Of a DNA stretch of 64,000 bases, positions 16,284 through 24,892 are shown piece by piece. The DNA is taken from assembly GCA_964414815.1 (NCBI GenBank), contig CAYPXY010000003.1:1-64000 (forward strand). Direction: 5' to 3'. Source of the DNA: Mariniblastus sp964414815 (lineage in GTDB: Bacteria; Planctomycetota; Planctomycetia; Pirellulales; Pirellulaceae). How positions within the stretch are numbered: the stretch's first letter is position 1; each line of letters begins with the position of its first letter. Made by a program: the position numbers and the translations under genes. A model generated the notes under the pieces. The model did not search any database and was not told the origin of the DNA. It worked only from the letters and a program-made list of their open reading frames with translations.

Positions 16284-17423
16284 ATGAAGAAAATATTCTC
16301 TACCAGAGGTGCTCTCTGGGGTTTGGCGAGTTTCCTACTGGGGGGCATGGCAACTCATGCTCAGCAAGACCCGGTCGGTGAGTCCGCACAAGACCAGCAA
16401 TCGAACATCGTACCGACCGAATCCATCGACTCGATGGAAGGCTTACTGCTGACGTCGAAAGCCTTCCGTGCTGCGGCCGAAAAAATTCGACCTTGCCTGG
16501 TCACGATTGAATCCTTCGGTGGTGTCGGTACGGTGCAAGGACGAATCGGTGGGATTCGCCAGCAGGGTGAAGGCGCAACCACGGGCGTGATGATTTCTCC
16601 AGACGGATTCATGCTGACCAGCTCTTTCAATTTTATTCAGAGACAGCCCGTCATTTCGGTCGTGACGTCGGATGGTGTTCGCCGTCTGGCTCAGATTGTC
16701 GGTCAGGACGACACCCGAAAAATTTGCTTGTTGAAGATTGATGGAGTCGCCGACATGCCGGTGCCCGAGATTGCCAGGCTCGACGAGATGCGAGTCGGCC
16801 AGTGGACGGTTTCCGTAGGAGTGGGTTACGGAGACACCACGCCCGCAATTTCAAAGGGAATCCTGAGCGCTAAAAACCGGATCGGTGGCCGAGCGATTCA
16901 AACCGATGCGCGCATCAGTCCTGCCAATTACGGCGGACCGTTGATTGATCTTCAAGGCCGGTTGATGGGAATCTGTGTGCCGCTCGATCCGCAGTCGGCG
17001 GCCATCGGTGCCGGTGTGGCCTGGTACGATTCAGGGATCGGGTTTGCCATTCCGCTTGATGGCAATGATGACCTGATCGAGCGAATGAAGCGAGGCGAAA
17101 CGATTGCTCCGCCTTGGTTGGGCATTTCGCCATCCAAGAATCCCGCCGGAAAAGGGATTCTGATTCAGAGAGTGGTTGATCGCAGTCCCGCCGATCAAGC
17201 GGGACTGGTCGCGGGAAATGTGGTCGTCAGTATGGATGGAAATGAGGTCAACGATTTGATGCAACTCAAACAAATTCTCAATCGTCTCGAAGCGGGGCAA
17301 ACCGTGACGTTGATGGTGGCTCAGCCTGAAGGGAATACTCCCAAAGAGATCGAAGTGACACTGGCAGTTCCACCGAAACCGTCTGAAGCGATCGATCCGC
17401 TCAAACCACCAGAGATTCGGTAG
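16284..17423 (+). CDS. HtrA-like pseudo-protease with PDZ domain (second)
   Basis: The ATG at 16284 gives a clean signal peptide (KKIFSTRGALWGLASFLLGG...THAQ); an in-frame ATG at 16230 would add 18 residues. The S1C-like core is clear (GVMISPDGFMLTSSFNF, then NYGGPLIDLQGRLMGI) and a PDZ domain fills the last 110 residues. The catalytic residues are lost: the His site is Phe115 (LTSSFN), the Asp site is Lys146 (TRKICLLKI), and the Ser site is Tyr216 (PANYGGPL). The losses differ from those in the preceding paralog, so inactivation was probably independent or has diverged since. It ends 8 bp from the convergent kinase gene. Confidence 0.88.
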   Translation: MKKIFSTRGALWGLASFLLGGMATHAQQDPVGESAQDQQSNIVPTESIDSMEGLLLTSKAFRAAAEKIRPCLVTIESFGGVGTVQGRIGGIRQQGEGATTGVMISPDGFMLTSSFNFIQRQPVISVVTSDGVRRLAQIVGQDDTRKICLLKIDGVADMPVPEIARLDEMRVGQWTVSVGVGYGDTTPAISKGILSAKNRIGGRAIQTDARISPANYGGPLIDLQGRLMGICVPLDPQSAAIGAGVAWYDSGIGFAIPLDGNDDLIERMKRGETIAPPWLGISPSKNPAGKGILIQRVVDRSPADQAGLVAGNVVVSMDGNEVNDLMQLKQILNRLEAGQTVTLMVAQPEGNTPKEIEVTLAVPPKPSEAIDPLKPPEIR

Positions 17424-17431
17424 AAGCTCTA

Positions 17432-18805
17432 CTACCGGCCGAGCAAGTAGCCTCCGATGAATCCACCGAGGAAGCCGATGGCGAGGCAAACTACGGCTGT
17501 GATAAACAGGGCGGCGATGGAAAAAGTGGTATCGTTGGTCAATCGTCCGGCGGCACTGTACTGGCCGATCATGGACAGGGGAGGGGGCGGTTTGACCTTG
17601 CCACCTATGAGATCTTGCCCGCTGGATTGAATATTGCTTTGAGACGATGCGTCGCTCATCTCGCTCATCGCCATTTCCGTGATTTCGTCGTTGTTCGGAT
17701 CGGTGTCCTGATTATCGGCCGACGGCAGCGGTGCTGGAATCCAGCGTCGTCGTCCTTCGAAATCTTCGTTCAGCAACGGGAAGTGGTCGATAGCCCACGG
17801 CGCCAACCGTTCGGCAACTTCCGCCGCAGACTGGATGCGTTCCTTGGGATCCTTCTCCATCATGTCGCCGATCAGATCGACGAAATCATCGCTCACGTCT
17901 TCGTTAAATCGGCGCGGATGCCAGGGTGTTTCGCTGAGATGGCGGCGAGCCTTGCTTTTGGGCGTCCCGCCCGGGAACGGAACCTTTCCGGTAATCGCGT
18001 AGTACAGCGTGCAGCCCAGCGAGTAGATGTCGCTGACGTGCGTGATACTGCCCGGCGTAGCAATTTGCTCGGGAGACAAATAATCCGCCGTACCCACGGT
18101 CTTGGTGGCGCGGGGATCGTCGGTATCCTTGAAGAAGTAAGCCAGGCCAAGATCGGACAGCTTTGCAGTGCCATCTGGCGTGACCAGGATATTCCCCGGC
18201 TTGATGTCGCGATGGATTAGACCACTTCGATGAGCATGTTCCAGCGCCTCGGCAGCCTGCATCACGATGTTGGCACCTTGCTGAACCGAGAGCTTGCCCT
18301 TGGTTCGAACCAGCCGTCGCAAATCGGTCCCCGGTACAAACTCGACGACCAGGTAATGGACGTTGCCATCCTCGCCAGCATCATAGGCTCGAACCAGATT
18401 GGGGTGATCGAGTTTTGCCTGAACGCGGATTTCACGACGAAAGGACTCAATCGCTTCGGGAGTCGACTTGTGCAGCGGCAATACCTTGATGGCACATTCG
18501 CGGCCCAGCATTTCGTGAACGGCTTTAAAGACCTGCCCCATTCCCCCCTGGCCGATCCAGTCGGTGATGATATAAGGCCCCAAATTCAGTCGCGTTTTGC
18601 CACGCAACATTTGATCTGCCTGATAAGCAGATAGAATCCCCATCTCAACGAGCTGAGCTGCTAATTGCTTCTCGGAGATAGAATCCTCAACAATGGGATC
18701 GCTTCCTAGAGAGCGAACGATTTGATCAATCGCCTCACGCAATTGACCTTCGGAAACCAGGGCACTGGCTAAAGCCGTTTCGCGAAAATTCAGGTTTTGA
18801 GGCAT
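17432..18805 (-). CDS. Hanks-type Ser/Thr protein kinase, membrane-anchored
   Basis: Residues 1-75 form a helical module (…AQLVEMGILSAYQADQML…) commonly preceding the kinase domain in planctomycetes. The kinase domain has a glycine loop GQGGMG at 85-90, Lys107 in CAIKV, the catalytic loop HRDIKPGN at 198-205, and DLG instead of DFG at 218-220, followed by GTADYLSPEQ. A single C-terminal helix (IAALFITAVVCLAIGFLGGF) anchors it with the kinase in the cytoplasm. No extracellular sensor domain follows the helix, so signal input probably comes through the helical N-terminus or partners. The DLG variant is common in active bacterial kinases. Confidence 0.93.
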   Translation of the reverse strand: MPQNLNFRETALASALVSEGQLREAIDQIVRSLGSDPIVEDSISEKQLAAQLVEMGILSAYQADQMLRGKTRLNLGPYIITDWIGQGGMGQVFKAVHEMLGRECAIKVLPLHKSTPEAIESFRREIRVQAKLDHPNLVRAYDAGEDGNVHYLVVEFVPGTDLRRLVRTKGKLSVQQGANIVMQAAEALEHAHRSGLIHRDIKPGNILVTPDGTAKLSDLGLAYFFKDTDDPRATKTVGTADYLSPEQIATPGSITHVSDIYSLGCTLYYAITGKVPFPGGTPKSKARRHLSETPWHPRRFNEDVSDDFVDLIGDMMEKDPKERIQSAAEVAERLAPWAIDHFPLLNEDFEGRRRWIPAPLPSADNQDTDPNNDEITEMAMSEMSDASSQSNIQSSGQDLIGGKVKPPPPLSMIGQYSAAGRLTNDTTFSIAALFITAVVCLAIGFLGGFIGGYLLGR

Positions 18806-18815
18806 ACTGTATATT

Positions 18816-19511
18816 CTATCTGAATCGCGACAGATTCCAAAATCGGGGTGGAGAAGCCTGAAAAATCAGATTGGTCCTCAAAGTCGGGTGTTCGAATGTC
18901 AATCGGTTGGAATGTAGGGCAATCCCCCTGGAAAATAGTAGGCGACTGCCATATTTCTTATCGCCCAGGATGGGTACACCGGCTGCGGAAAGTTGAACGC
19001 GAATCTGGTGCTTGCGACCGGTCAAAAGTTCAATCTCCAGCAACCGAACCTTTTCGTGGCGGCCAACCGTTTTGAAGGCCAACCGGGCTAGTTGAGCCCC
19101 CGCAGGTTGCGGATGGGCTGGCAAATGAGCTGGTAGAACGCGCATCCGATGATGGGACTCATCCTTGACCATCCAGTTTTCCAGTGTTCCCTGTTCAGGA
19201 AAATCGTGTCGATCCGGGATCAACGCCAGGTACTCCTTGCCAGCCGTCCTATTTCTGAATTGTTCGCTCAACCGCGCCGCCGCCTTGGAAGTACGAGCCA
19301 GCACAATCACCCCCGAAACCCAGCTGTCGAGTCGGCTGACCACGCCGAGGTAGACGTTGCCCGGTTTTGCATACTTGTCTCGGAGATAGTCTTTGGCAAG
19401 TTTGACCAGGCTGGGTTCATTTTCGTCAACTCCCATCGTTGGTATCATCGACGGCTTGTCGATCACCAGAAGATGATTGTCTTCGAATAGAACGCGAAGT
19501 GAATCCGGCAT
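18816..19511 (-). CDS. RluA-family RNA pseudouridine synthase
   Basis: The 231-residue protein has the catalytic-domain motifs LLVIDKPSMIPTMG, then VSRLDSWVSGVIVLA, with the catalytic Asp in RLD, and 'KHQIRVQLSAAGVPILGDKKY' near the end (read in two parts). The usual HRLD is SRLD here. There is no S4 domain, so it is a short member. It isomerises uridine in rRNA or tRNA; the exact target cannot be read from sequence. It lies 10 bp upstream of the kinase gene on the same strand, and 40 bp separate its start from the divergent maf gene. Confidence 0.88.
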   Translation of the reverse strand: MPDSLRVLFEDNHLLVIDKPSMIPTMGVDENEPSLVKLAKDYLRDKYAKPGNVYLGVVSRLDSWVSGVIVLARTSKAAARLSEQFRNRTAGKEYLALIPDRHDFPEQGTLENWMVKDESHHRMRVLPAHLPAHPQPAGAQLARLAFKTVGRHEKVRLLEIELLTGRKHQIRVQLSAAGVPILGDKKYGSRLLFSRGIALHSNRLTFEHPTLRTNLIFQASPPRFWNLSRFR

Positions 19512-19551
19512 GATTATTGGAACGCAGCAGTAAACCCGCGAGGGAAATAAA

Positions 19552-20187
19552 ATGAAGTTGATCCTTGCAAGCCAGTCGCCTCGCCGTGCCCAGTTGTTGG
19601 CGGAGGCCGGTTTCCGATTTGAAATCCTGGCAGCCGACGAACACGTGGAGCAAGATGCCCTGGCCGGCGGTGGGTTGAATTTTCCTCCAGAACAACTGGT
19701 GGTGCAACTGGCATTATTAAAAGCGAAAAATGTGGCTCACCGGCTGCAGAAAGTTTTCCACGACTCGATCGACAAAAATTCAGGCGAGGAGGAGCGTATC
19801 GTCATTCTGGCCGCCGACACGGTCGCGGTTTGCTGCGGCCAAATTCTCGGCAAACCAGGCGATCGGGATGACGCGGGACGCATGTTGCGACTGATGAGTG
19901 GACAAATCCATGAGGTGATGACAGGCGTTTGCCTGATGGACGTTTCGACAGGACATCACGAGGAGCGATTGGAGGTGACTCGCCTGCGAATGGATTTTCT
20001 ATCCGAGACCGAGATCGAATCCTATTTGGATTCAAGTCAATGGATGGGAAAAGCGGGTGCATTTGGATATCAAGATGGGCTGAATTGGGTACACATCATA
20101 GAGGGACTTGAGTCGAATGTCGTGGGCTTGCCGGTGGAGCGGCTGGGAGATTGGCTAGGGAAAAACTCAGCTCATCATCCAAAATGA
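19552..20187 (+). CDS. maf: Maf-like nucleotide pyrophosphatase
   Basis: The start is marked by ILASQSPRRAQLLAEAGFRF, the Maf signature with the conserved SPRR, followed by ILAADTVAVCCGQILGKP with the catalytic Asp in ADT and 'YQDGLNWVHIIEGLESNVVG' at the end. Maf proteins hydrolyse dTTP/UTP and modified nucleotides. An AGGGA ribosome-binding site stands 8 nt before ATG 19552. The 211-residue length is typical. Its last 21 bp overlap the convergent CPBP protease gene, so no terminator fits between the two. Confidence 0.92.
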   Translation: MKLILASQSPRRAQLLAEAGFRFEILAADEHVEQDALAGGGLNFPPEQLVVQLALLKAKNVAHRLQKVFHDSIDKNSGEEERIVILAADTVAVCCGQILGKPGDRDDAGRMLRLMSGQIHEVMTGVCLMDVSTGHHEERLEVTRLRMDFLSETEIESYLDSSQWMGKAGAFGYQDGLNWVHIIEGLESNVVGLPVERLGDWLGKNSAHHPK

Positions 20188-21747
20188 AAACATCATCACC
20201 AGAAAATTATGGACGCTGTGCATCAGCATGGGTGCGACCAGTGAATCCCGGTACTCGCGCGTAAACGAGAAACCAATCGCCAGCGCCATCAGCATCGGAA
20301 TCGCCAGCAGGCCCTGCGGATGAATCGCCGCAAAGATGAAACTGTTGAGCAACGTTGCTCCGATCACGCTCAGCCAGATAGCCATGGAGCGACTCCCGTT
20401 TCTCAAATGCCGGTACAGCACCCCCCGAAACATGGTTTCTTCCACCAGCGGTGCTGCAAAGGACGCCAGCAACAGTACAATCCCAATGGTCCATGCATCA
20501 CCGTCGCCTATGACTTCCTGCACCGGATGGCTGGGCATATCACGCCCCGAGAAATCGGTAGGCGGGCGGTCCGATGTCAACGCCACCACCATCGCAAAGA
20601 AAATGAGCCCGCCCAACAGTAGCGGTAGCGTCGCCAGGTAGAACTGAACCGCGGATCCAACCTCGGCAAAAGGATTGCCCCACTTCCATCCGATGTCCGA
20701 CCTGAGTTGCTTGACGGACATTCCACGCCAGATCGGCCACCCCAAAGCCACCAACGAGCCCACGAACGGAATCACTCCCCAGCCCATCCGTTGGATACCC
20801 TCTCCAACGTTGAGCCGACTTAGCAGCAACCCCATCAAGACCTGTCCGGCCACGAATATCACCAACCAAATCGCGAAGGTCTCGATGTAGATGTTGGGAT
20901 TGGAATCATTGGTTACAAATTTGGGCTTCATCCACTTCACGGCGGCGAAAACAATCGAGGCCACCAGAGCAACGAATCCAACAAACAGCGCGAGCAAGCC
21001 GACGAGAAAACCAACGATCCATGTAACACTCGAACTTTGCGATTGCTGGGCAAGCGACTCCCGGGCTTCCAAATTACCGGATTCGCGGGGCGCGAGTACC
21101 AACTCTCCATACCATTCCAATTGGTCCTTGAGCAGTTGTCGGTCATCTTCCTCCAGATGGGACTGAGTAAAATCTCCCTGTTCGTACTGTTCGAACAATT
21201 GATTGAGCAGTCCCTGAATGTGGTCCTGTTGTTCCGTCGGTTTGATCCCGGCTTCGTCGAGCCGCGAACGAGTCAACTCCAGAGATGCCCGAGCCGCAGA
21301 GGCTCCTTTCAATTCGTTGAGCAAAATGGCGTAGAACCAACGCTGTGCCAATGTTCCGCGATCTAGGCCGTCGAGCCCACGCATCAGGATGGAAGCGTCA
21401 AACTCATTAGGTTTGTTTTGATTCTCTGGATCACCATTCTGAACATGATCCAACTCCTGCTTCAACTTGGGATAGACCAGCTGCTTTCCCATATAGATAA
21501 ACTGGGTCTGCTCGGAGCGATGGATCTCCGGAGCCACCGCAGGGTCTCGTTCCTCAAGCCGATCTTTGAACGAGGCAAGAACCATCATGAGGACGGTCAT
21601 ACCGATCGTCACCAGCCACGCCAGCCAACCGCTCCAGCTCAAACGATTCGAAGGAGGTAACACAGGAAATGGAGGATCGAGCGTTTGGATCGTTGAGGGA
21701 TTCTCTGCTTTTGGGGTAGAAGTCGGCTCAAAGGACGGATGAGACAT
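20167..21747 (-). CDS. CPBP family intramembrane metalloprotease
   Basis: The frame is open from 21870, but the ATG at 21747 (MSHPSFEPTS) is the likely start, giving 526 residues. A membrane helix near residue 40 is followed by a soluble helical region, then by about seven hydrophobic segments. The CPBP (CAAX protease and bacteriocin-processing) signatures are present: EETMFRGVLYRHL (EExxxR) and FIFAAIHPQG with the second metal-binding His. Substrate unknown. The long soluble helical region between helix 1 and the protease core is larger than in minimal family members. The 3' end overlaps maf. Confidence 0.9.
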   Translation of the reverse strand: MSHPSFEPTSTPKAENPSTIQTLDPPFPVLPPSNRLSWSGWLAWLVTIGMTVLMMVLASFKDRLEERDPAVAPEIHRSEQTQFIYMGKQLVYPKLKQELDHVQNGDPENQNKPNEFDASILMRGLDGLDRGTLAQRWFYAILLNELKGASAARASLELTRSRLDEAGIKPTEQQDHIQGLLNQLFEQYEQGDFTQSHLEEDDRQLLKDQLEWYGELVLAPRESGNLEARESLAQQSQSSSVTWIVGFLVGLLALFVGFVALVASIVFAAVKWMKPKFVTNDSNPNIYIETFAIWLVIFVAGQVLMGLLLSRLNVGEGIQRMGWGVIPFVGSLVALGWPIWRGMSVKQLRSDIGWKWGNPFAEVGSAVQFYLATLPLLLGGLIFFAMVVALTSDRPPTDFSGRDMPSHPVQEVIGDGDAWTIGIVLLLASFAAPLVEETMFRGVLYRHLRNGSRSMAIWLSVIGATLLNSFIFAAIHPQGLLAIPMLMALAIGFSFTREYRDSLVAPMLMHSVHNFLVMMFSFWMMS

Positions 21748-22198
21748 GGGCAATCGTGAAGGGGAGGGCCTGGTGGAAATCGCAACCCGAATATTATCAA
21801 CATTGATCACAGAGAAATCCACCAACCCTGGGGTGGGGGGGGTGAAAGTCAAACTGGGAATTCCGATCAATATAACGATTTTATGGCGTTCATCGATACG
21901 ATCGCTACATTTATTCCGTTTCCGGAACTTCTACGGGACTTTTCCTTTTTATTCAAACGGCAAAGTTTGACTACTCCGTAACGTGACATAAGTTTCAGGT
22001 GTTCACGGTATATCCCGCTGAATGAACTGAGTTTGGCATCTCGCCGCCCCAGTTTTTCCTGCTAACGATCCTTGTGGGACAGCTAACGACAGCAGGACAG
22101 ATTCTCAATCTGGTTAGCCAAGCCCGAATTCAATTGACGAGCCAACCGGCTCAGCCCCGCTCGCGGGCAAATGTACATTTTTTCGGAGAGAAGTCACA
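21748..22198. other. Intergenic region upstream of Flp pilin; candidate promoter
   Basis: This 451-bp gap separates the divergent CPBP and flp genes. A possible sigma-70-type promoter is TTGACT (21967-21972), a 16-bp spacer and TAAGTT (21989-21994), which would give a leader of about 200 nt before flp. A GGAGAGAAG ribosome-binding site lies at about 22183-22191. No open frame of credible composition is seen. Confidence 0.3.
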
Positions 22199-22384
22199 AT
22201 GAAAAACTTCATGAGCAAAGTAAAGAATTTTCTGAAATCAGAAGACGGCCCAACCGCAGTTGAATATGCGATTATGTTGGCCCTGATCGTAATCGTCTGT
22301 TTGGCAGCGATTACCCAAGTCGGTTCAGCCACCAACTCGGCATTCGAAAGAATTGCAACCGACTTGGAAGGCTTGCCTACCTAG
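22199..22384 (+). CDS. flp: Flp/Fap-type pilin
   Basis: This 61-residue prepilin has a short basic leader followed by the cleavage and assembly signature DGPTAVEYAIMLALIVIVCL, the G-x(4-5)-E-Y motif of Flp pilins. Cleavage is expected after the Gly by the CpaA/TadV peptidase encoded 0.5 kb downstream. A strong GGAGAG ribosome-binding site precedes ATG 22199. A stem-loop terminator follows about 40 bp after the stop, consistent with pilin being made in excess over the downstream assembly genes. Confidence 0.95.
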   Translation: MKNFMSKVKNFLKSEDGPTAVEYAIMLALIVIVCLAAITQVGSATNSAFERIATDLEGLPT

Positions 22385-22422
22385 TTTCGCTTTCGCAGCG
22401 GCCCCTCGTTGGTCACCCAATC

Positions 22423-22457
22423 GTCCCGCCGACGCCTCCTCGTCGGCGAGGACTTTT
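22423..22457 (+). terminator. Stem-loop terminator/attenuator after flp
   Basis: GTCCCGCCGACG (22423-22434) pairs with CGTCGGCGAGGAC (22441-22453) and is followed by TTTT. The stem is strong but the T-run is short, which suits partial read-through into the assembly genes. Confidence 0.55.
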
Positions 22458-22464
22458 GTATTAA

Positions 22465-22570
22465 GGAATTGTCCTGAAATCAATTCCTTGGATTCATCAT
22501 AACCCGAAACGTCACCGAGGGACGACTCCCGTCTGGTGATGCCGTCCCTCGCTGACGCTTCGGGCTATGA
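22465..22570. repeat. CCCGAAGCGT-stem repeat element, copy 1 (partial)
   Basis: The arms at 22500-22523 and 22544-22567 pair at 21 of 24 positions and match the arms of the complete copy at 42930-43076. The left outer end GGAATTGTCCTGAAA is also shared, but no right outer arm is seen, so this copy appears truncated. Confidence 0.8.
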
Positions 22571-22615
22571 CGGACACTGATAACACCAGAATCCCCACCC
22601 GTTTCGAGAACTACC

Positions 22616-22723
22616 ATGGACCTGCTCACCTCACCCGACAGCTATCAAGGCGCACTGGAAATCATGTGCTGTTTCTTTACCGTGATTGCCGCCGTGGCGA
22701 GCGCGATGTTGTCCATTCGATAG
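22616..22723 (+). CDS. Candidate 35-residue single-helix membrane micro-ORF in the tad locus
   Basis: ATG 22616 opens a 35-codon frame whose centre is hydrophobic (LEIMCCFFTVIAAVASAML) and which ends SIR-stop. It sits between the flp pilin and cpaA on the same strand. No ribosome-binding site is obvious. The stop codon falls inside the first unit of a 15-bp tandem repeat that duplicates the gene end. It could be a minor pilin-like subunit, an assembly peptide or a chance frame. The membrane helix and location are visible; a function is not claimed. Confidence 0.4.
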   Translation: MDLLTSPDSYQGALEIMCCFFTVIAAVASAMLSIR

Positions 22724-22768
22724 AATCCCATTCGATAGAATCCCATTCGATAGAATCCCATTCGATAA
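22714..22768. repeat. 15-bp tandem repeat CATTCGATAGAATCC, about 3.5 units
   Basis: Three perfect 15-bp units followed by a partial fourth (CATTCGATAAATCG). The first unit contains the last codons and TAG stop of the 35-codon micro-ORF. Confidence 0.9.
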
Positions 22769-22887
22769 ATCGTTCGACCGCTCACCCCTCAAAATGACTC
22801 GCAGTCGGTGTGCAGCGACCGCGGCAAAACCGATACACTTTTTTTAAACACCCCCATCACGTTTTCAGGACTCTGACAGGAAAGACA

Positions 22888-23463
22888 ATGACTGATCTAT
22901 TTGCCAATATGGCTCAAAACTGGGTTTTCTGGTTCGTAAGTCTTTTTTGCGTCGTCGCGGCCTATATCGATGGCAAGGAACTGCGCGTTCCCAATAAGCT
23001 GACGTTTCCCATGATCATCGCCGGCTGGGTCTGGAGCGCCGTTTCGTATGGCTTTGCAGGTGAAGGCTGGTACATGGGATTGATGTGGAGCCTGGCAGGC
23101 ACGGCGGTCGGATTACTGACCCTGCTTCCTGCGATGGCGATCGGCGGCATGGGTGCTGGCGATGTTAAAATGATGGCCGCTATCGGGGCCTGGGTCCACA
23201 GCACTATCACGATCTACGCGTTCTGCATCTCGACCATTGTCGGTGCTCTGCTGGCGGTCGCCATGATTCTATGGTCGGGCAGCATCCGCAAGCACTACCA
23301 CCAGTTCTGGCTGATCTTCAACGAAATCATCACCATCAAGAACCCCGAAAAGCTGGCTGCCATCGCCGCCGAGCGAAAACCATCGATGCACTTGTTGCCG
23401 TATGGTATCCCTCTGGCGATTGGAACGATCCTGTACTTTGCCTGGAACGGAAAGTTGATCTAA
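22888..23463 (+). CDS. cpaA: Prepilin peptidase, A24 family (CpaA/TadV)
   Basis: An open frame reaches back to 22810, but AGGAAAG just before ATG 22888 identifies the start, giving 191 residues. There are about six hydrophobic segments. The two aspartates of the A24 aspartyl peptidase site are in YIDGKELRVPNKLT and GGMGAGDVKMM (GxGD). It lacks the N-methylation domain of type II enzymes, as expected for TadV/CpaA. It should process the Flp pilin encoded upstream at the inner membrane. Confidence 0.93.
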   Translation: MTDLFANMAQNWVFWFVSLFCVVAAYIDGKELRVPNKLTFPMIIAGWVWSAVSYGFAGEGWYMGLMWSLAGTAVGLLTLLPAMAIGGMGAGDVKMMAAIGAWVHSTITIYAFCISTIVGALLAVAMILWSGSIRKHYHQFWLIFNEIITIKNPEKLAAIAAERKPSMHLLPYGIPLAIGTILYFAWNGKLI

Positions 23464-23708
23464 CCGGCAACCTTGAATCCTCACGAACAACTCCACCTGG
23501 AGACCCACCTCCGATTTTACGGAATCTGCATCGAATTCGAGCAGGCACCGTTTAATTGGAGCTTTTTGGTTTACATCCCGAATACCTTCAATACGCCGCG
23601 ATGATTTGAAAGCACGACCGTGACGTCATAGCATGTCGATGACCTTCTGTGCCCGGACTCAATTTCGAGTCACTTGTCAGCCCATCCCGGTGAAATACAG
23701 GCAAAAAC

Positions 23709-24740
23709 ATGAAATCAAAATCGCTCGTACTAATGATGATCTCGCTGGGCTTTGGACTGGTCGCCGCTATCGGCATCAGCCAGGTCATGGGGCGAGGTAA
23801 TTCCAGCCAGGTTCCGACCATTCAGAAGAAAAAGGTTCTGGTGGCCGCCGTTGACCTCGAACACAACTCCTTGCTCGACAAGGAAAAGGTCAAAATCGAA
23901 GAATGGCCCGTGGAAATCATTCCGCCGAATGCCGCCTCGAAACTGGAAGAGATCGAAGAAATGGCGACCCGCCAATCGCTGGCCAAGGGAATGCCGATCA
24001 TCACGACCAGCATTGTTCACAAGAAGAAGCTCAACGACATTGACATTCCCAAAGGCTACACGGTCATTTCGATCAAGGTCAAGGCTTCCGACACGCATCA
24101 CGGGATGCTTCAACCAGGCGACAAAGTCAACGTCATCGGAATGCTCAAGAGCGACAAACGACCTGCAAAGACCTTTCTTCGCGGACTTCGGGTCTGGTCG
24201 GTCAACTCGCAACTGACTGCCAAATCGGTCAGCCGCGAGGAATCCAGCAGTAATACGGACGCCATCGTCGGTATCCTGGCCAATGAGCGACAATCCGAAT
24301 TGATCTTCCAGGTTCAAAGTCGGGGTGAATTGAAACTGGTTCTCCGAGGCGATCACACGGAACTAGACAACGAAGAAGGCGTTGACCAAGAGGGAATTAG
24401 CGCATTGGGCCTGGATGGCTCTTCCATGGATGATATGACAGCAGTCCCGACTACAGCGCCCGCCAATCAAGACTCCGGAATCGCTAGCTGGTTCGCTCCC
24501 CAAAAATCAACAGACACCAAAACGATGAAAGTTTGGAACTTCACCAAGGACAAGCGAGAAGCCGAAAAAGTTATTTTTCGCAATGGTGAAGTCGTGCCTC
24601 CAGGCCCAATCGACAACTATCAATCTCCGTTCTCGGCCTTTTCCGGCAGCAACCAGGCCCCCCTGTCAAACTCTAACGGTTCTGCCGATTATGGCGATTT
24701 GAGCGATCGTGACAGAGGTTTCGAAGAAGATCAATTTTAG
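23709..24740 (+). CDS. cpaB: Flp pilus assembly protein CpaB (SAF domain)
   Basis: An N-terminal membrane helix (LVLMMISLGFGLVAAIGISQ) is followed by a SAF domain ('KKKVLVAAVDLEHNSLLDKE') and an RcpC/CpaB domain containing GYTVISIKVKA and MLQPGDKVNVIGML. The last 100 residues are a variable, Ser/Pro-rich tail. CpaB is periplasmic and is thought to act with the secretin. The 245-bp gap after cpaA has no gene. A 152-bp gap with strong RNA hairpins separates it from cpaC. Confidence 0.93.
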   Translation: MKSKSLVLMMISLGFGLVAAIGISQVMGRGNSSQVPTIQKKKVLVAAVDLEHNSLLDKEKVKIEEWPVEIIPPNAASKLEEIEEMATRQSLAKGMPIITTSIVHKKKLNDIDIPKGYTVISIKVKASDTHHGMLQPGDKVNVIGMLKSDKRPAKTFLRGLRVWSVNSQLTAKSVSREESSSNTDAIVGILANERQSELIFQVQSRGELKLVLRGDHTELDNEEGVDQEGISALGLDGSSMDDMTAVPTTAPANQDSGIASWFAPQKSTDTKTMKVWNFTKDKREAEKVIFRNGEVVPPGPIDNYQSPFSAFSGSNQAPLSNSNGSADYGDLSDRDRGFEEDQF

Positions 24741-24791
24741 GTTCAATCGGCTCGAAGTAGAATTACGTGACCCCATATCTGTAGTGGTCGC

Positions 24792-24866
24792 AACGGCTTG
24801 AGGTCTCACGGGAGACTGTGTCGTCCCTCGACAAGCCGTTCCCTGCAATACCCGCTTTGCAGGGAA
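24792..24866 (+). promoter_or_regulatory. Two adjacent stem-loops in the cpaC leader
   Basis: The outer stem AACGGCTTG (24792-24800) pairs with CAAGCCGTT (24832-24840), enclosing a small GTCTC/GAGAC hairpin (24803-24816). Immediately after, TTCCCTGCAA (24839-24848) pairs perfectly with TTGCAGGGAA (24857-24866) around an 8-nt loop. The two stems share 2 nt and so may be mutually exclusive or coaxial. The cpaC start is 26 nt downstream with an AAAGG site. Possible roles are attenuation, mRNA processing or translational control. Confidence 0.6.
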
Positions 24867-24892
24867 GCGTCTAACTCACAAAGGTTTCGCGT

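Noticed and set aside
23730..24356. Antisense frame opposite cpaB.
   Set aside because: cpaB has clear SAF-domain motifs on the plus strand; the antisense frame has none.
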